A DNA stretch of 64,000 nucleotides from Pleurodeles waltl (Eukaryota; Chordata; Amphibia; Caudata; Salamandridae), in NCBI RefSeq assembly GCF_031143425.1, contig NC_090446.1:653315717-653379716 (forward strand), given 5' to 3'. Positions 35,373 to 44,670 of this stretch are shown here, piece by piece (position 1 is the stretch's first letter; the number at the start of each line of letters is the position of its first letter). The position numbers were made by a program, and so were the translations under genes. Under the pieces are notes generated by a model. The model made no database searches. It worked only from the letters and a program-made list of their open reading frames with translations, and was not told where the DNA came from.

Positions 35373-37318
35373 TATTAGAAATGGCCTTTCTGTAGGGTCA
35401 CCCTCAAACCTTTTGCCTTCCTCCTTCTCTTTTTCTGACCTCATTTATGCTGGATTTAGGAATCTGCGCACTTTACCACTGCTAATCAGTGCTAAAGTGC
35501 ATATGCTTTCCCCTTAAAAATGGTGACATTGGCTCACGCCCAATTGGCTTATTTAATTTACTTGTAAGTCCCCAGTAAAGTGCACTACATGTGCCCAGGA
35601 CCTGTAAATTAAATGCTGCTAGTGGGCTGCAGCACTGGTTGTGCCACCCACATAAGTAGCCCCCTAACCATCTATCAGGCCTGTCACTGTGGGGCCTGTG
35701 TGTGCAGTTTCACTGCCACTTCGACTTGGCATTTAAAAGTAATTGCCAAGCCTTAAACTCCCCTTTTTCTAAATATACGTCACCCCTAAGGTAAGCTCAA
35801 GATAGACCATACAGCAGGGTGCTATGTAGGTCAAAGGCAGGACATGAACATGTGTGTTCTATATGTCCTAGTAGTGTAAAACTCCTAAATTCGTTTTTAC
35901 TCTGCTGTGAGGTCTGCTCCTTTCATAGGATAGCATTAGGGCTACCCTCATATACTGGTTGAGTGGTAGATCCTGATCTAAAACTAGTAGACATGTCATA
36001 TTTAGTATGGCCAGGATGGTGATACAAAATCCTGCTTAATGGTGAAGTTGGATTTTATATTAGTATTTTAGAAAAGCTAGTTTTAGAAAGTGAGCATTTC
36101 TCTACACTTAAATCCTTCTCCGCCTTCCAATCCACGTGTGGCTAGGTTTAGTTGACAGCTCCCTTGTGCATTCACTCAGACAAACAAAGGATGCTCAGTC
36201 ACACTTGCACACATCTGCATATTGAATGGGTTTTCCTGGGCTGTGAGGGTGGAGGGCTTGACACATGTCAAAGGACAGTAGCCAGCCCTCACACAAAGGA
36301 CTGCCACACCCCCTACTGGGACCCTGGCAGACAGGATGGAACTGAAAGGGGACCTTGTGCACTTCTAAGCCACTCGGAAATCTCCCCCACTTCAAAGGCA
36401 CATTTGGGTATTTAAGCAGGGTCTCTGACCCTACTAACTTAGACACTTCTGAAGTAGACACTCTACTTCATCAAAACACTTCCTGGAGAAGAGAACCAGA
36501 ACCTGGAACCTGCCAAGAAAAACTGCCTGACTGCCCAAAGGACTCACCTGACTGCTTTTCTGAGAAGGACTGCTGCCTTGCTGTTGCCCTGCTGCCTTGC
36601 TGCTCTCTGGCTGTGCTGAGAAGTGCTCTCCAAAGGCTTGGATAAAGCTTGCCTCCTGTTCCCTGAAGTCTCAGGATCAAAAAGACTTCATTTCTGCGAG
36701 AGAAAACCCTGTGCTGTGAAAATCGACGAACAGCCTGCATTGCGGTGAGAAAATCACTGCATGCCGAAACGGAACGATGCAGCCCGACTTTGCAAGGAGA
36801 AAATTGGCGCAGGGCTAGCGTAGCAACCAGAAATTCGATGCACGGCCCACTGGATCAACGCAAAGCTGAGCTGGAAGGACGCAGCCTGACTTCCTGAGAG
36901 GAATCGTCTGTGGTCCCTTGCGGAGAATTTAAACGCAAACCAGGTACTTTGTGCTTGCACGAGACACTTGTTACTTTTCAAGAGACTAAAGACACTTTAT
37001 ATCATTTTTGCAGTGATATTTCAACATATACATATTGCATCTTAATCGTTTTGACCTACATCGTACCAGATAAATATTATATATTTTTCTAAACACTGTG
37101 TGGTGTATTTTTGTGGTGCTATACTGTGTTATTGCATGATTTATTGCACAAATACTTTACACATTGCCTTCTAAGTTAAGCCCGACTGCTCAGTGCCAAG
37201 CTACCAGAGGGTGGGCACAGGATAATTTGGATTGTGTGTGACTTACCCTGACTAGAGTAAGGGCCCTTCCTTGGACAGGGGGTAACATGACTGCCAACCA
37301 AAGACACCATTTCTAACA
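35373..37318 (+). mobile_element. 1.95-kb solo LTR, copy A
   Basis: Ends are TATTAGAAATGG and CCATTTCTAACA, a 12-bp inverted match with one change (TG to TA at the left end). A perfect 5-bp target duplication ACATC flanks it (35368-35372 and 37319-37323). The aligned second copy is at 52051-54018. Orientation is set by a TATTTAAG TATA-like box at 36409-36416 followed by a GTCTCTGACCCT block, both present in copy B as TATAAGTA and CCTCTGACCCC. There is no internal coding region, so it arose by LTR-LTR recombination. A 5-bp duplication with TG..CA ends is typical of Gypsy-type and many retroviral elements; the family is not resolved. Open frames at 36152-36981 are not genes. Confidence 0.85.
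36409..36416 (+). promoter_or_regulatory. TATA-like box of the LTR
   Basis: GTATTTAAGCAGG lies about 1.04 kb into the LTR, and copy B has GGTATAAGTACTGG in the aligned place (53071-53084). Conservation at an equivalent position supports a U3 promoter with the transcription start about 25-30 bp downstream. Confidence 0.5.
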
Positions 37319-37870
37319 ACATCACATTGAGGGGAAGCTCGATTTTGTTGGATGGAACCGGTTCAACATTATATCTTATAAAGCCCTGTATGGAGCCAAC
37401 TTCAAACACATGCTATATATTATATCCCATATTGCTTACAGCAAATATTTCTGACTGCCTCGCCTTGGTGCCACAGATGCAATCATCCTGAGGTAACTTG
37501 GCCCATATGGACTTTCTTTGTCCCAAAATGTTTGATTCTGGAACATGATCTGTTGCTTCATGAGTGACCAATTACAGGTACATAATAAACCAGACATACG
37601 GGGATCCCTGCTCAGAATCGCTCCCGCTCACTGTCAATTGGGTCTGTGAGAAAAACGATTTTATTTCATTGGATCACTTGTATCCCGGTCTTTGATCTTG
37701 CAAAAATTGAACTCTTCGAGTGCTCCCATATTCAAGACTTAAATTATTAAAATGAATCAGGTTAGGAGGCTAGAAGAGGCATATGCGCAGAGAGTGGGGG
37801 CAAGGAGAAAAACTATAGGTAATTGAAATCTTATGGGGAGACCCGTCATGAGGTTGTGGTTGAATAAGCT
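37319..37870 (+). mobile_element. L1 ORF2 C-terminal fragment, continuation after the LTR
   Basis: After the target duplication the L1 reading resumes: ISYKALYGANFKHM and then ISDCLALVPQMQSS or, in an alternative frame, CLRCHRCNHPE-like sequence followed by LAHMDFLCPKMFDSGT. The L1 ORF2 C-terminus has 'C.RC....GTL.HMFW.CP....FW', so this is the Cys-rich tail. It is continuous in position with the 33.24-35.37 kb segment, which confirms that the LTR inserted into an already present L1. The 3' end near 37870 is approximate. Confidence 0.65.
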
Positions 37871-38479
37871 GAACACTTTATTATGTTGTAATATTTTCTA
37901 TACTAAAGAATGATGTTTCAATATCACATTATAATATCATATTACACTTTCATACTTTTTATCTTTGAGATGACATATGTACAAACTTAAGTATCTGTAT
38001 ACCTGATTATCTGATCAAAAATCAGAAAATTAAAAAAAAACATGAAAAGGGGCCACTCACCAAAAAGGTGAGTCAGCCATTTCTGGTTCCTGTTGGAAAG
38101 AGAAACAAGCCACTGGCTCTATGCACATCAAAAGTGACATATCTGGTCATTGCTCAAACTTGCAGCGTGACAGCATGCATCACACCACATTAACATTGTA
38201 GCATGCGTGTATGCAGGCATATTGTGTGGGGCAGAACAGATACACACAGTTTTAAATACATAAATCCTAGAGGGCTTTCTGCCTCTGTTTTGTGGCAAGA
38301 AAACAGGCATGTGAGCAATCAGTGCAGTTCACTCCCTGTGATACATCACAGAATAAAACGTAAAGTGAAGATGTGAAGGTAAACATGTAACACTATGTTA
38401 CCCTACCCTATCATGGAACTCTGTACTGTGACGAAGGAAGGTGGGGAGACATTCCCCTGTAGTCACTCCTGTATAATGT
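37871..38479. other. No recognised feature
   Basis: AT-rich; a GATTATCTGATCAAAAATCAGA-type small palindrome lies near 38003-38030. No motif for a gene or element. Confidence 0.45.
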
Positions 38480-38539
38480 AGGAGACCGTTCTGAGATGTA
38501 TGGGTATGCAGAGAGGAAAAGATAGACATCTAACTTGCA

Positions 38540-38790
38540 CTTACTTTCAGGTTGGTTCTCACGTTGAGCATTTTACCAACAACTGGGTTCCTGTACCTCT
38601 AGATATCTCTAATGCCCACGGCCTTTGAAATTTCCTTCAGCTTCAACGTCTTATCTGTCTCATCCCCTGTGTGTATTGACTCGACCAGTTTAAGTGACAT
38701 AACTAAATTAATGTCCCCCCCCATGATTGAAAATGCCCTGGTGGCTTGTAGCCTGGGAGATAAGTATATTGATAGTCACACAATCTTCTC
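38540..38790 (-). pseudogene. L1 ORF2 endonuclease fragment
   Basis: Minus strand reads GGDINLVMSLKLVESIHTGD (family 'GGDFNLVLDP.LDRS', catalytic Asp and Asn kept) and then LKLKEISKAVGIRDI, a stop, and RYRNPVVG (family 'L...GLVDAWR..NP'). Spacing matches the middle of an L1 endonuclease. Nothing further toward the RT is readable below about 38540. Confidence 0.6.
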
Positions 38791-39072
38791 TTCAGTCCAT
38801 CCTCCAGCTAATGCTTCATAACAGCCCTAGTGATCCATCTACATTTTGGCTTTTGTAAATGGCATTGACTTTTTAAGAATCTCTTTTCTTCTTGAACCTG
38901 TTTTGAAACCCACCATGGGCTAGGAAAGTTTTATTTGTTTACTCCTAGGAATTTGCAGTGATTACCACCAAATGGGTTTTGTGCTTCCCCTATCTCTAAT
39001 GGGCGATTTTGAGGAAGCAGTGCACTACACCTTTCTTAGATTTGTGGCTTAAACCATTCAGTGTGAGAACCC

Positions 39073-40012
39073 TTAGGGGCATATTTATACTCTGTTTGTG
39101 CCGAATGTGCGTCAAAATTTTTGGCATACATTCGGTGCAAACCGTGCACCATATTTAAACTTTGACGCCCAAGCCCGCGGACGTCAAAATTCCTCCGTGT
39201 GCGTCATTTTTTGGATGCGGGAAACTGCCTTGCGTTAATGACATGCAAGGTAGAGGTTCCTGCCCAAAAAATGACTTTAAGGCCCGTGTGCCTTATTTAT
39301 ATTCCTGCGTCATTTTGATGCACAGGAGGGGAAGGGCCTTGAAAAACGGCGCACAGCCTGATGTGCGCCGTTTTTTAACACCTGGGTGAGGGCAGGCGTT
39401 AAGGGACCTGTGGGCTCACTTCCATGGTCTCTGACCATGGAAAGAGTCCAGAGGTGCCCTTCCCTGCCCCCAGGGAAACCCCCTGCCACCCTCGCCCATC
39501 CCTGGAGGACACCCATGGATGGGGGCGAACCATCCCAGGTAAGTACAGGTAAGGTGAGGTAAGTATTTTGTTTTATTTTTTAAAGTGGCATAGGTGGGCC
39601 TAATTTGGGCCCCCCAACAAGCCACTGTGCCCAATGACCATGCCCAGGGGACAGAAGTCCCCTGGGCATGGCCATTGGGCAAGGGGGCATGACTCCTGTC
39701 TTTTCTAAGACAGGAGTCATTTCAAAGGGGTTGTGCGTCAAAAAATGGCGCAAGTCCGGTTTGAGGCATTATTGTTGCCTCAAACCTGACTTGCACCATT
39801 TTTTGACACACAACCCCCATTTTCCCTGACGCCGGCGCTGTGTGGTTTGAGTCATTTTTTTTTACTCTGACCAGTCCGCAGCACCGGCTAATGTCATTCC
39901 TTAAATAAGGCACCCGCATGGCGCGTAGGAATGGCGTTAGTCGGCGGTAAAAGTTTTGGCGCAAACCTGCGCCGGCACTGGTTTGCGTCAAAAAGTATTA
40001 ATATGGGCCTAA
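39073..40012. mobile_element. 940-bp terminal-inverted-repeat element inserted in L1
   Basis: The left end TTAGGGGCATATTTATACT is matched by the inverse of AGTATTAATATGGGCCTAA at the right (16 of 19 positions by eye). Inward, GTGCCGAATGTGCGTCAAAA and TTTGACGC blocks recur inverted (GCGTCAAAAAGTATTA), and there are nested hairpins: CCAGGGGACTTCTG-type pairing at about 39633-39690, AGACAGGAGTCAT paired with ATGACTCCTGTCT (39689-39720) and GTGCGTCAAAAAATGG with CCATTTTTTGACAC (39733-39810). No transposase. The TTA/TAA at the outer ends is either target duplication or part of the terminal repeat. Non-autonomous DNA element; superfamily unresolved. Confidence 0.7.
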
Positions 40013-40560
40013 GTGTATCATACCTCTTGGTCATACCTGTTGCTTAGTGGATTTCTAAGAGTATTGGAGGGATTCATGTATGGTCTGTCGGCCCTGTGTT
40101 ATATGTAAGTATTCCGGACAAAAAACTCCTTACTAAAAATTGAACACTCAAAAAACCCAGTCCTAACTCCTCATGCAGCAGGCTCCTACCTGCCTTCCTC
40201 CCCAACAACTATAACTTTAAAACATTATTTCACACACCACAGTGCACATACAACTGCACCTTACTTGTGCATACACCCGAGGATGAAGGCGTACCTTGTT
40301 TAGCAATAACCCAATGCAGTACACATACCTCTACCTGAGGGCTCAGGAAGCTCAATCAAACATAATACACCACTGTCTCCTATTTTACGCATTACAGCAC
40401 ATTAGCAACTTTACTCATCTACAGTTCACTGCCAGAGGTTGAATAGGTGTCATCTCAATGCTAGTCCTGGCTCCTGATCATTTGGATCTGTTGCAGCTCT
40501 GTCCGTGGCTGATAAGCATCTTTCTGTAGTACTTTGGTTTACTTCTTCTGGGATTCAGTT
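40013..40560. other. Probable L1-related or unassigned sequence
   Basis: Between the inverted-repeat element and recognisable ORF1. Contains no motif I can assign; by position it should be the L1 inter-ORF region. Confidence 0.3.
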
Positions 40561-40599
40561 GTGTATAGCATAGACCTCTTTTCTGTCACATCACTGCCA

Positions 40600-41482
40600 C
40601 TTCCATTTGCCTTGAGTCCACTAGTCTCACTGTGGTCAAAGGCTTGGGGGGGGGGTTCCCACTGGTCTTCACCCCTCAAGCTATTCTCATTCACCATTTG
40701 GACCTAGGAAGTGCCACATTTTGACCTCTGCAATGTTATGTAATTTTACCGGAAGAGAATTGCGGGCATGATCTCTCTCAGTTCCCACCTCATTTCTTTC
40801 AAAGTGCACATTTGCTGCTGTACAGCTTGGGATCATTGCTATCTCACAGAGCAACGGGTCTTAAGTCCTGTCTGTCTGTAATGCTGCATTTCTGTCTCTG
40901 TAATTGAAGATGAGGGCATTGATCTCCCTCAGGAATCTCCCAGGAGAGACAAAAGAAATGGGGCTGCATGTGCTGTTTCAATATAAAATAAGTTAGAAAG
41001 GCCCTTTGGGCATAGGTGCTGCAGGATTAGATATTCATTGAGCAGTTCCATACTGTTTCTCTACTTCTTCAGGCATTCCCACAAGGTGTCTTATGATTTT
41101 GCTGCCAGCTGTAGTTAAACTGATTGGAGTTTGGTCATCTGTGTCTTGAGTGTCTTTAGATCTTCTGAGAGGTTTTTGTTTTTTTCTACAGTTCTCAGAT
41201 GGCCAGAGATTTTGTGAAATTCAGCGTGCAGGAGATTGAGGCTAGAGTCCATTGTGTCTATCTTTAGCATGTCCTGGATTCCCTTACTGCCACTAGAATA
41301 TCACATGTCGGCTCCTGCAGTCCCTTTTCCTTGGCATGGTCTTCCTCGTAGGGGCTTTGTATCCACTTACCTCCACCAGCATGCACAAATGCATGCTGTT
41401 CAAGTCTGTTTTGGTACAGCCAGCAGGTCAAGCGGTCTTGCCCAGTCTCTGTTTGTGGTTTTCCTAACATAAAACAGGACAT
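40600..41482 (-). pseudogene. L1 ORF1, broken
   Basis: Minus strand, several frames. N-terminal part (41482-41264) is basic and Cys-containing, ending ILVAVRESR. It then reads LNLLHAEFHKISGHLRTVEK and LSEDLKTLKTQMTKLQ (coiled coil, 41230-41120), NIVRLVGMPEEVE (RRM start, family 'NVRLVGLPEG.E', about 41095), AHAAPFLLSL, INALIFNYRDRNAALQT (family 'I.RLLNYRDRD..L..AR', 40915-40870), LLCEIAMIPSCTAANVHFER (family '....I...PDFT..VQ..R', 40845-40790) and a remnant of the last strand near 40740. The order is that of an L1 ORF1p. At least three frame changes and stops. Confidence 0.7.
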
Positions 41483-42450
41483 TCTTTCTGTTTTATCACT
41501 GGCTTGGGGGCCAGCTTCTTAACTGTTGGGTTGTGCTGGAACAACTGTACCACAAACTTATCCATGTGCCAGGAGCAACCACTCAAGCTCTCTCTCTGTG
41601 CCATGGTTCCACCTGTCTCCCATGTCCTTGAGCCTTTGCTCTCAGTTCATGTTGGCACAAAAGGGTCAGTGTGCCTTCTTCTATACTGTTGCTCATCGCT
41701 GCTCTCTTCACCCTGCATTACCCCAAGTTCAGTTCAATATCTCATCTTCAGAGTGGACTGTTCCATCAACTGGCCTCTGTGTACCAATACCCTATGATCT
41801 CTCCATTTTCCATTGCAAGACCCTTTATCAAACTTCAGATGTGACTCTTCTTCTGCTACAGTTTTGGGAGCTCTAACCCCAGCAACTGGTTGCATTCTGA
41901 CTTCTGGGTGACTGAAGCCAGGGGAGGAACAAGGGGCACTTCCGCCCATAAATCTAGATGCCCCTGAATCTGCTCATATGTATCTCGGGCTTAGTGCTCT
42001 GCCCACATTGATATGCCACTATGCATCGCAAGATTGAACACTCACTGCATCCTATCTGACCTCCACTTATCCCCATTTACCTTCTGAGATACCTGTAAGG
42101 GCACCTCCACTCCTCATACCTGCAGTCTAACGTCTTCAAGCTCACAGTATGCTCCTATTCTGTCACGACCTGTGAGAACCCATCTGCTTCTTCTATGGTT
42201 GTTTGGCCGATGGTCTCCGCTGCCCATTCCTCGATGCTCTGCCTTCCTGGGTAGACTTCTGCTGCCTGCCTACATATTTTGCAGCAGAAGTGTGAGGACT
42301 TTGTTGAATATGGAGCTCTGTAGCTAGTTCAGGGGGGAGCTAGTTCACCATGCTGCCTTCAGTATCATTATCCACATCCCCTTTATAATGGTCTAGCTGT
42401 CAGGACAGCTGTTGCCAGACAATTATGTGAGCAATACTAGAGAGGGACTT

Positions 42451-42646
42451 TGACTCCGCCCATAAGTTGGGAGCCACGAGTACATGTTTTGATTGGGAAA
42501 AAGTTGTGTGCTTCCACAGAAAAAGTGCTTGCCCTACACTAAGCTGTGATCATCTTATTTATAAAAGCTGCTTAAGCTTGAACTTTCAGTGGTACTGATG
42601 ACGCAGAAATAAAGGTTTTTCATTTATTAGCGCTTAAACGTAGTGC
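42451..42646. other. Short unassigned spacer
   Basis: Lies between the L1 5' side and the second 1.4-kb LTR. It includes TTATTTATAAAAGC and AAATAAAGG motifs but nothing that defines an element. Confidence 0.35.
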
Positions 42647-44040
42647 TGCAATAATCAAGAGTGACTTTAACCGAACTAATAAAGATTGTACGGGGACAAA
42701 ATGTGCCCTCAGAGTAGTTTGCCAACATTTATAAGCGTGCTTTATATAACGTGATGTATTAGAACTGCACGAATTTGACATCATCGTAAACGTGTGCTAT
42801 GATTTGCTTGTTTGAAATGTTTTAGCTTAGCATTACTTTAATGGAGGCTTCGGCCTAGTTGCCTGGTCTCACGATTTAGATGCTCGTATTTTTCCAATGT
42901 GCTATTAAACGTGTATTTCTGCTTGAAGCTGTACTTTTCCTCTGAGATCGTTCACATGCTTATCTTAAGGTTTCGTGCCAGCCTGGCATTTTTTCTCTTT
43001 GCTCCAAGGTCAATCTGCAGGTGCGGACAATGGAAGCTCTGAAAATGAGTTAATTGGTATAAAATGTTGCAACTTGCGTACCCGTCTCCAAGGATAATGT
43101 ATGCTTAAGTAAAAGCTTGAGAACTGTTGTTTTTGATTGGACAATTTGAAGCCAACCTATGAACCCTCCAATGGAAGACCCTACTGGATTTGAACTGTTG
43201 TCTATTTAAACCAGGTGCACGAGAAGAAAGTAGCTATTACCCGACATTGCACCCATTGCGCCATTTTGCAGCTAATATGGCCCACCTTGCTGCGACGCCA
43301 TTTTGAGAGACTTTGATGCTTTCTCTAATCGAGAGAAAGAGACTTAAATGATTCTTACCCTAAAGATTTTAACTTTGATTTGTCCCTTTGCATGAAGTAG
43401 TAGTTTATCTTGCCGCCGTGAGGCAACTGCCCCGTCCACCCCTGCCCCTTTGCCCCGTCCCATGCTGATCGAGAAACGGTACCTGTGAGACGAAGACTTC
43501 CTTGAATGCTGATGGTAATTGGTAAATATGAAAGGAAATTGTACAATTGCATTGTGTTTCTTTTAGGTAACCAACTGCTGATTTTTTATAAGAGCCCTAG
43601 TTAGGAGTTTTTTTCTAAATTAATGTTGCTGAACTGTTTTTGCATGAAGTCCCACATGCCAATGCTAATTTGAGATTAGATGAGGATTCCTTTTGTTGCA
43701 CGATGCAATTTGAGACCTTGTTATGCTGACTAAATGTATGCAATTAGCTCATTACAGATAATAGTTTTAGTGATTTGCATTGCTATCATCGAATGCCTTG
43801 TTATTCAAATGCTGCATAGATTGCACCTGTTTCGTCGTTATGGACAGCTATTAATGTTCATTTACGTTTATCATTTGGTGTTGAGACACATCTATATTGT
43901 GCTAGCTTTGTTAATATAGGGAAATAAATTCATTAACTTTGAATAAACTGGTGTGGTTATTCATGACCGAAAGGTCATGGTTCGCCGAAATGTATTCTGG
44001 ATTAATTGTTAAGTGTTATGTTGATCAGGGCATTGCTTAC
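42647..44040 (+). mobile_element. 1.4-kb LTR, copy 2 (plus strand)
   Basis: Starts TGCAATAATCAAGAG and aligns with the inverse of 31719-33122 through GTGCCCTCAGAGTAGTTTGCC (42706), GCGGACAATG (43022-43034), AATTTGAAGCCAACCTATGA (43143), ACCCTCCAATGGAAGACCCT (43164), a TCTATTTAAACC TATA-like box (43200), TTGTTAATATAGGGAAATAA and AATAAACTGGTGTGGTTATT (43942). The right end is degenerate (GCATTGCTTAC near 44040) where copy 1 has GATTACA. The two copies are inverted relative to each other, so they are not the two LTRs of one provirus. The GGGGCAAAG repeats seen in copy 1 are reduced here to a single GCCCCTTTGCCCC stretch (43441-43456). Confidence 0.7.
43734..43919 (+). CDS. 61-codon ORF inside the LTR, copy 2: putative two-segment membrane protein
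   Basis: Counterpart of the ORF in copy 1, same length, same stop (TAG) and stop codon (TAA) directly before the ATG. Residues 8-27 hydrophobic (QIIVLVICIAIIECLVIQML), HRLHLFRRYGQ at 28-38, second hydrophobic segment 40-61. Seventeen residue differences from copy 1, mostly I/L/V/M exchanges; 17 further codons differ silently; about 43 nucleotide changes in 186. The short in-frame AATAAATTC and AATAAACTGG signals follow within 25 bp. Conserved frame without indels suggests constraint while the family was active. Alternatives: chance preservation in AT-rich DNA (T-rich codons give I/L/V/F), or an RNA element. I do not recognise a homologous protein. Confidence 0.4.
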   Translation: MYAISSLQIIVLVICIAIIECLVIQMLHRLHLFRRYGQLLMFIYVYHLVLRHIYIVLALLI

Positions 44041-44190
44041 GTTCGTTATTGATTATTGATTTGATTAAATTGACTGATCTCGGGTGAAGAGAGTCCCACT
44101 TAGCCAAAAGATTCATTGGCCGAAAGAGCGTCCAAGTATAGGTAAATTATTAATACAGAACGCTCTATCAGTACACACATTGGAATGCTA
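44041..44190 (+). mobile_element. Leader segment of the 1.4-kb LTR element, copy 2
   Basis: Matches the leader after copy 1: ATTGATTATTGAT, GAGAGTCCCACTTAGCC, AAAGATTCATTGGCCG and GCGTCCAAGTATAGGTAAATT, the last including a splice-donor-like GGTAAAT. The match fades after about 44190. Confidence 0.5.
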
Positions 44191-44479
44191 TTAAAAAGTC
44201 TTACATAACTAGATAATTTATGGGGTTTTTCTGGCAGCAGCACAGATGGGAGGAGGGCAGTCATGAACCTATGTGGATTTTTCGATCTAGCTTCAAAGTG
44301 CAACTGGTAACTGGCATTTTAACCTACATTACAGTTCCTAGGTTCCACACAAAAACATTAATTTGCATGATATTTACTTGCTATACTTCATATTACCATA
44401 CAACATTATTTAATGCTTGTATTAACATATTTGATTCCTATACTTTTCATTGTGGGAGAGGATGAGGTGTTACATACAG

Positions 44480-44670
44480 AGCTGCTGACTTTGGGACTGT
44501 GGAACCGAGTTTGAATGTTAGGGTTCGATCAATATCCTGTGATTCTGGGTTAGTCACCTAATGTCCGCGTTCCCCCCCCAAACAAAATCAGTGACCTTGT
44601 GTAATGAAACTAGTATTCACAGTGCTACAATACCCTTGGGTTGTGTTTGCACTATATAAAACTGCAAAAA
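44480..44670 (+). repeat. tRNA-headed SINE with LINE-like tail
   Basis: GAGCTGCTGACTTTGGGACTG and TAGGGTTCGATC resemble A-box and B-box regions of a tRNA-derived head. CTGTGATTCTGGGTTAGTCAC follows (MIR-like core 'tgtgaccttgggcaagtcac'). It ends CACTATATAAAACTGC followed by an A-run, similar to L2-type 3' ends. Together the order fits a MIR/CORE SINE. Divergent, so the family name is tentative. Confidence 0.45.

Larger units (their letters stand above)
38480..42450 (-). mobile_element. L1-type LINE, minus strand: 5' region, ORF1 and endonuclease start, interrupted
   Basis: On the minus strand: a likely 5' UTR (42450 down to about 41490), ORF1 (about 41480 down to 40600), then ORF2 endonuclease wording at about 38790-38540. 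A 0.94-kb inverted-repeat element (39073-40012) lies between ORF1 and endonuclease and is best read as an insertion. RT is absent. The ORF1 differs from that at 29-31 kb, so this is another L1 lineage. Heavily mutated, inactive. The 5' boundary near 42450 is uncertain. Confidence 0.65.

Noticed and set aside
36152..36981. Cluster of 75-96 codon frames on both strands
   Set aside because: All lie inside the solo LTR and are not conserved as frames in the second LTR copy at 52051-54018.
31719..44040. The two 1.4-kb LTRs as 5' and 3' LTRs of one provirus
   Set aside because: They are in opposite orientation, about 77% identical over the small ORF, and unrelated L1 and LTR sequence lies between them.
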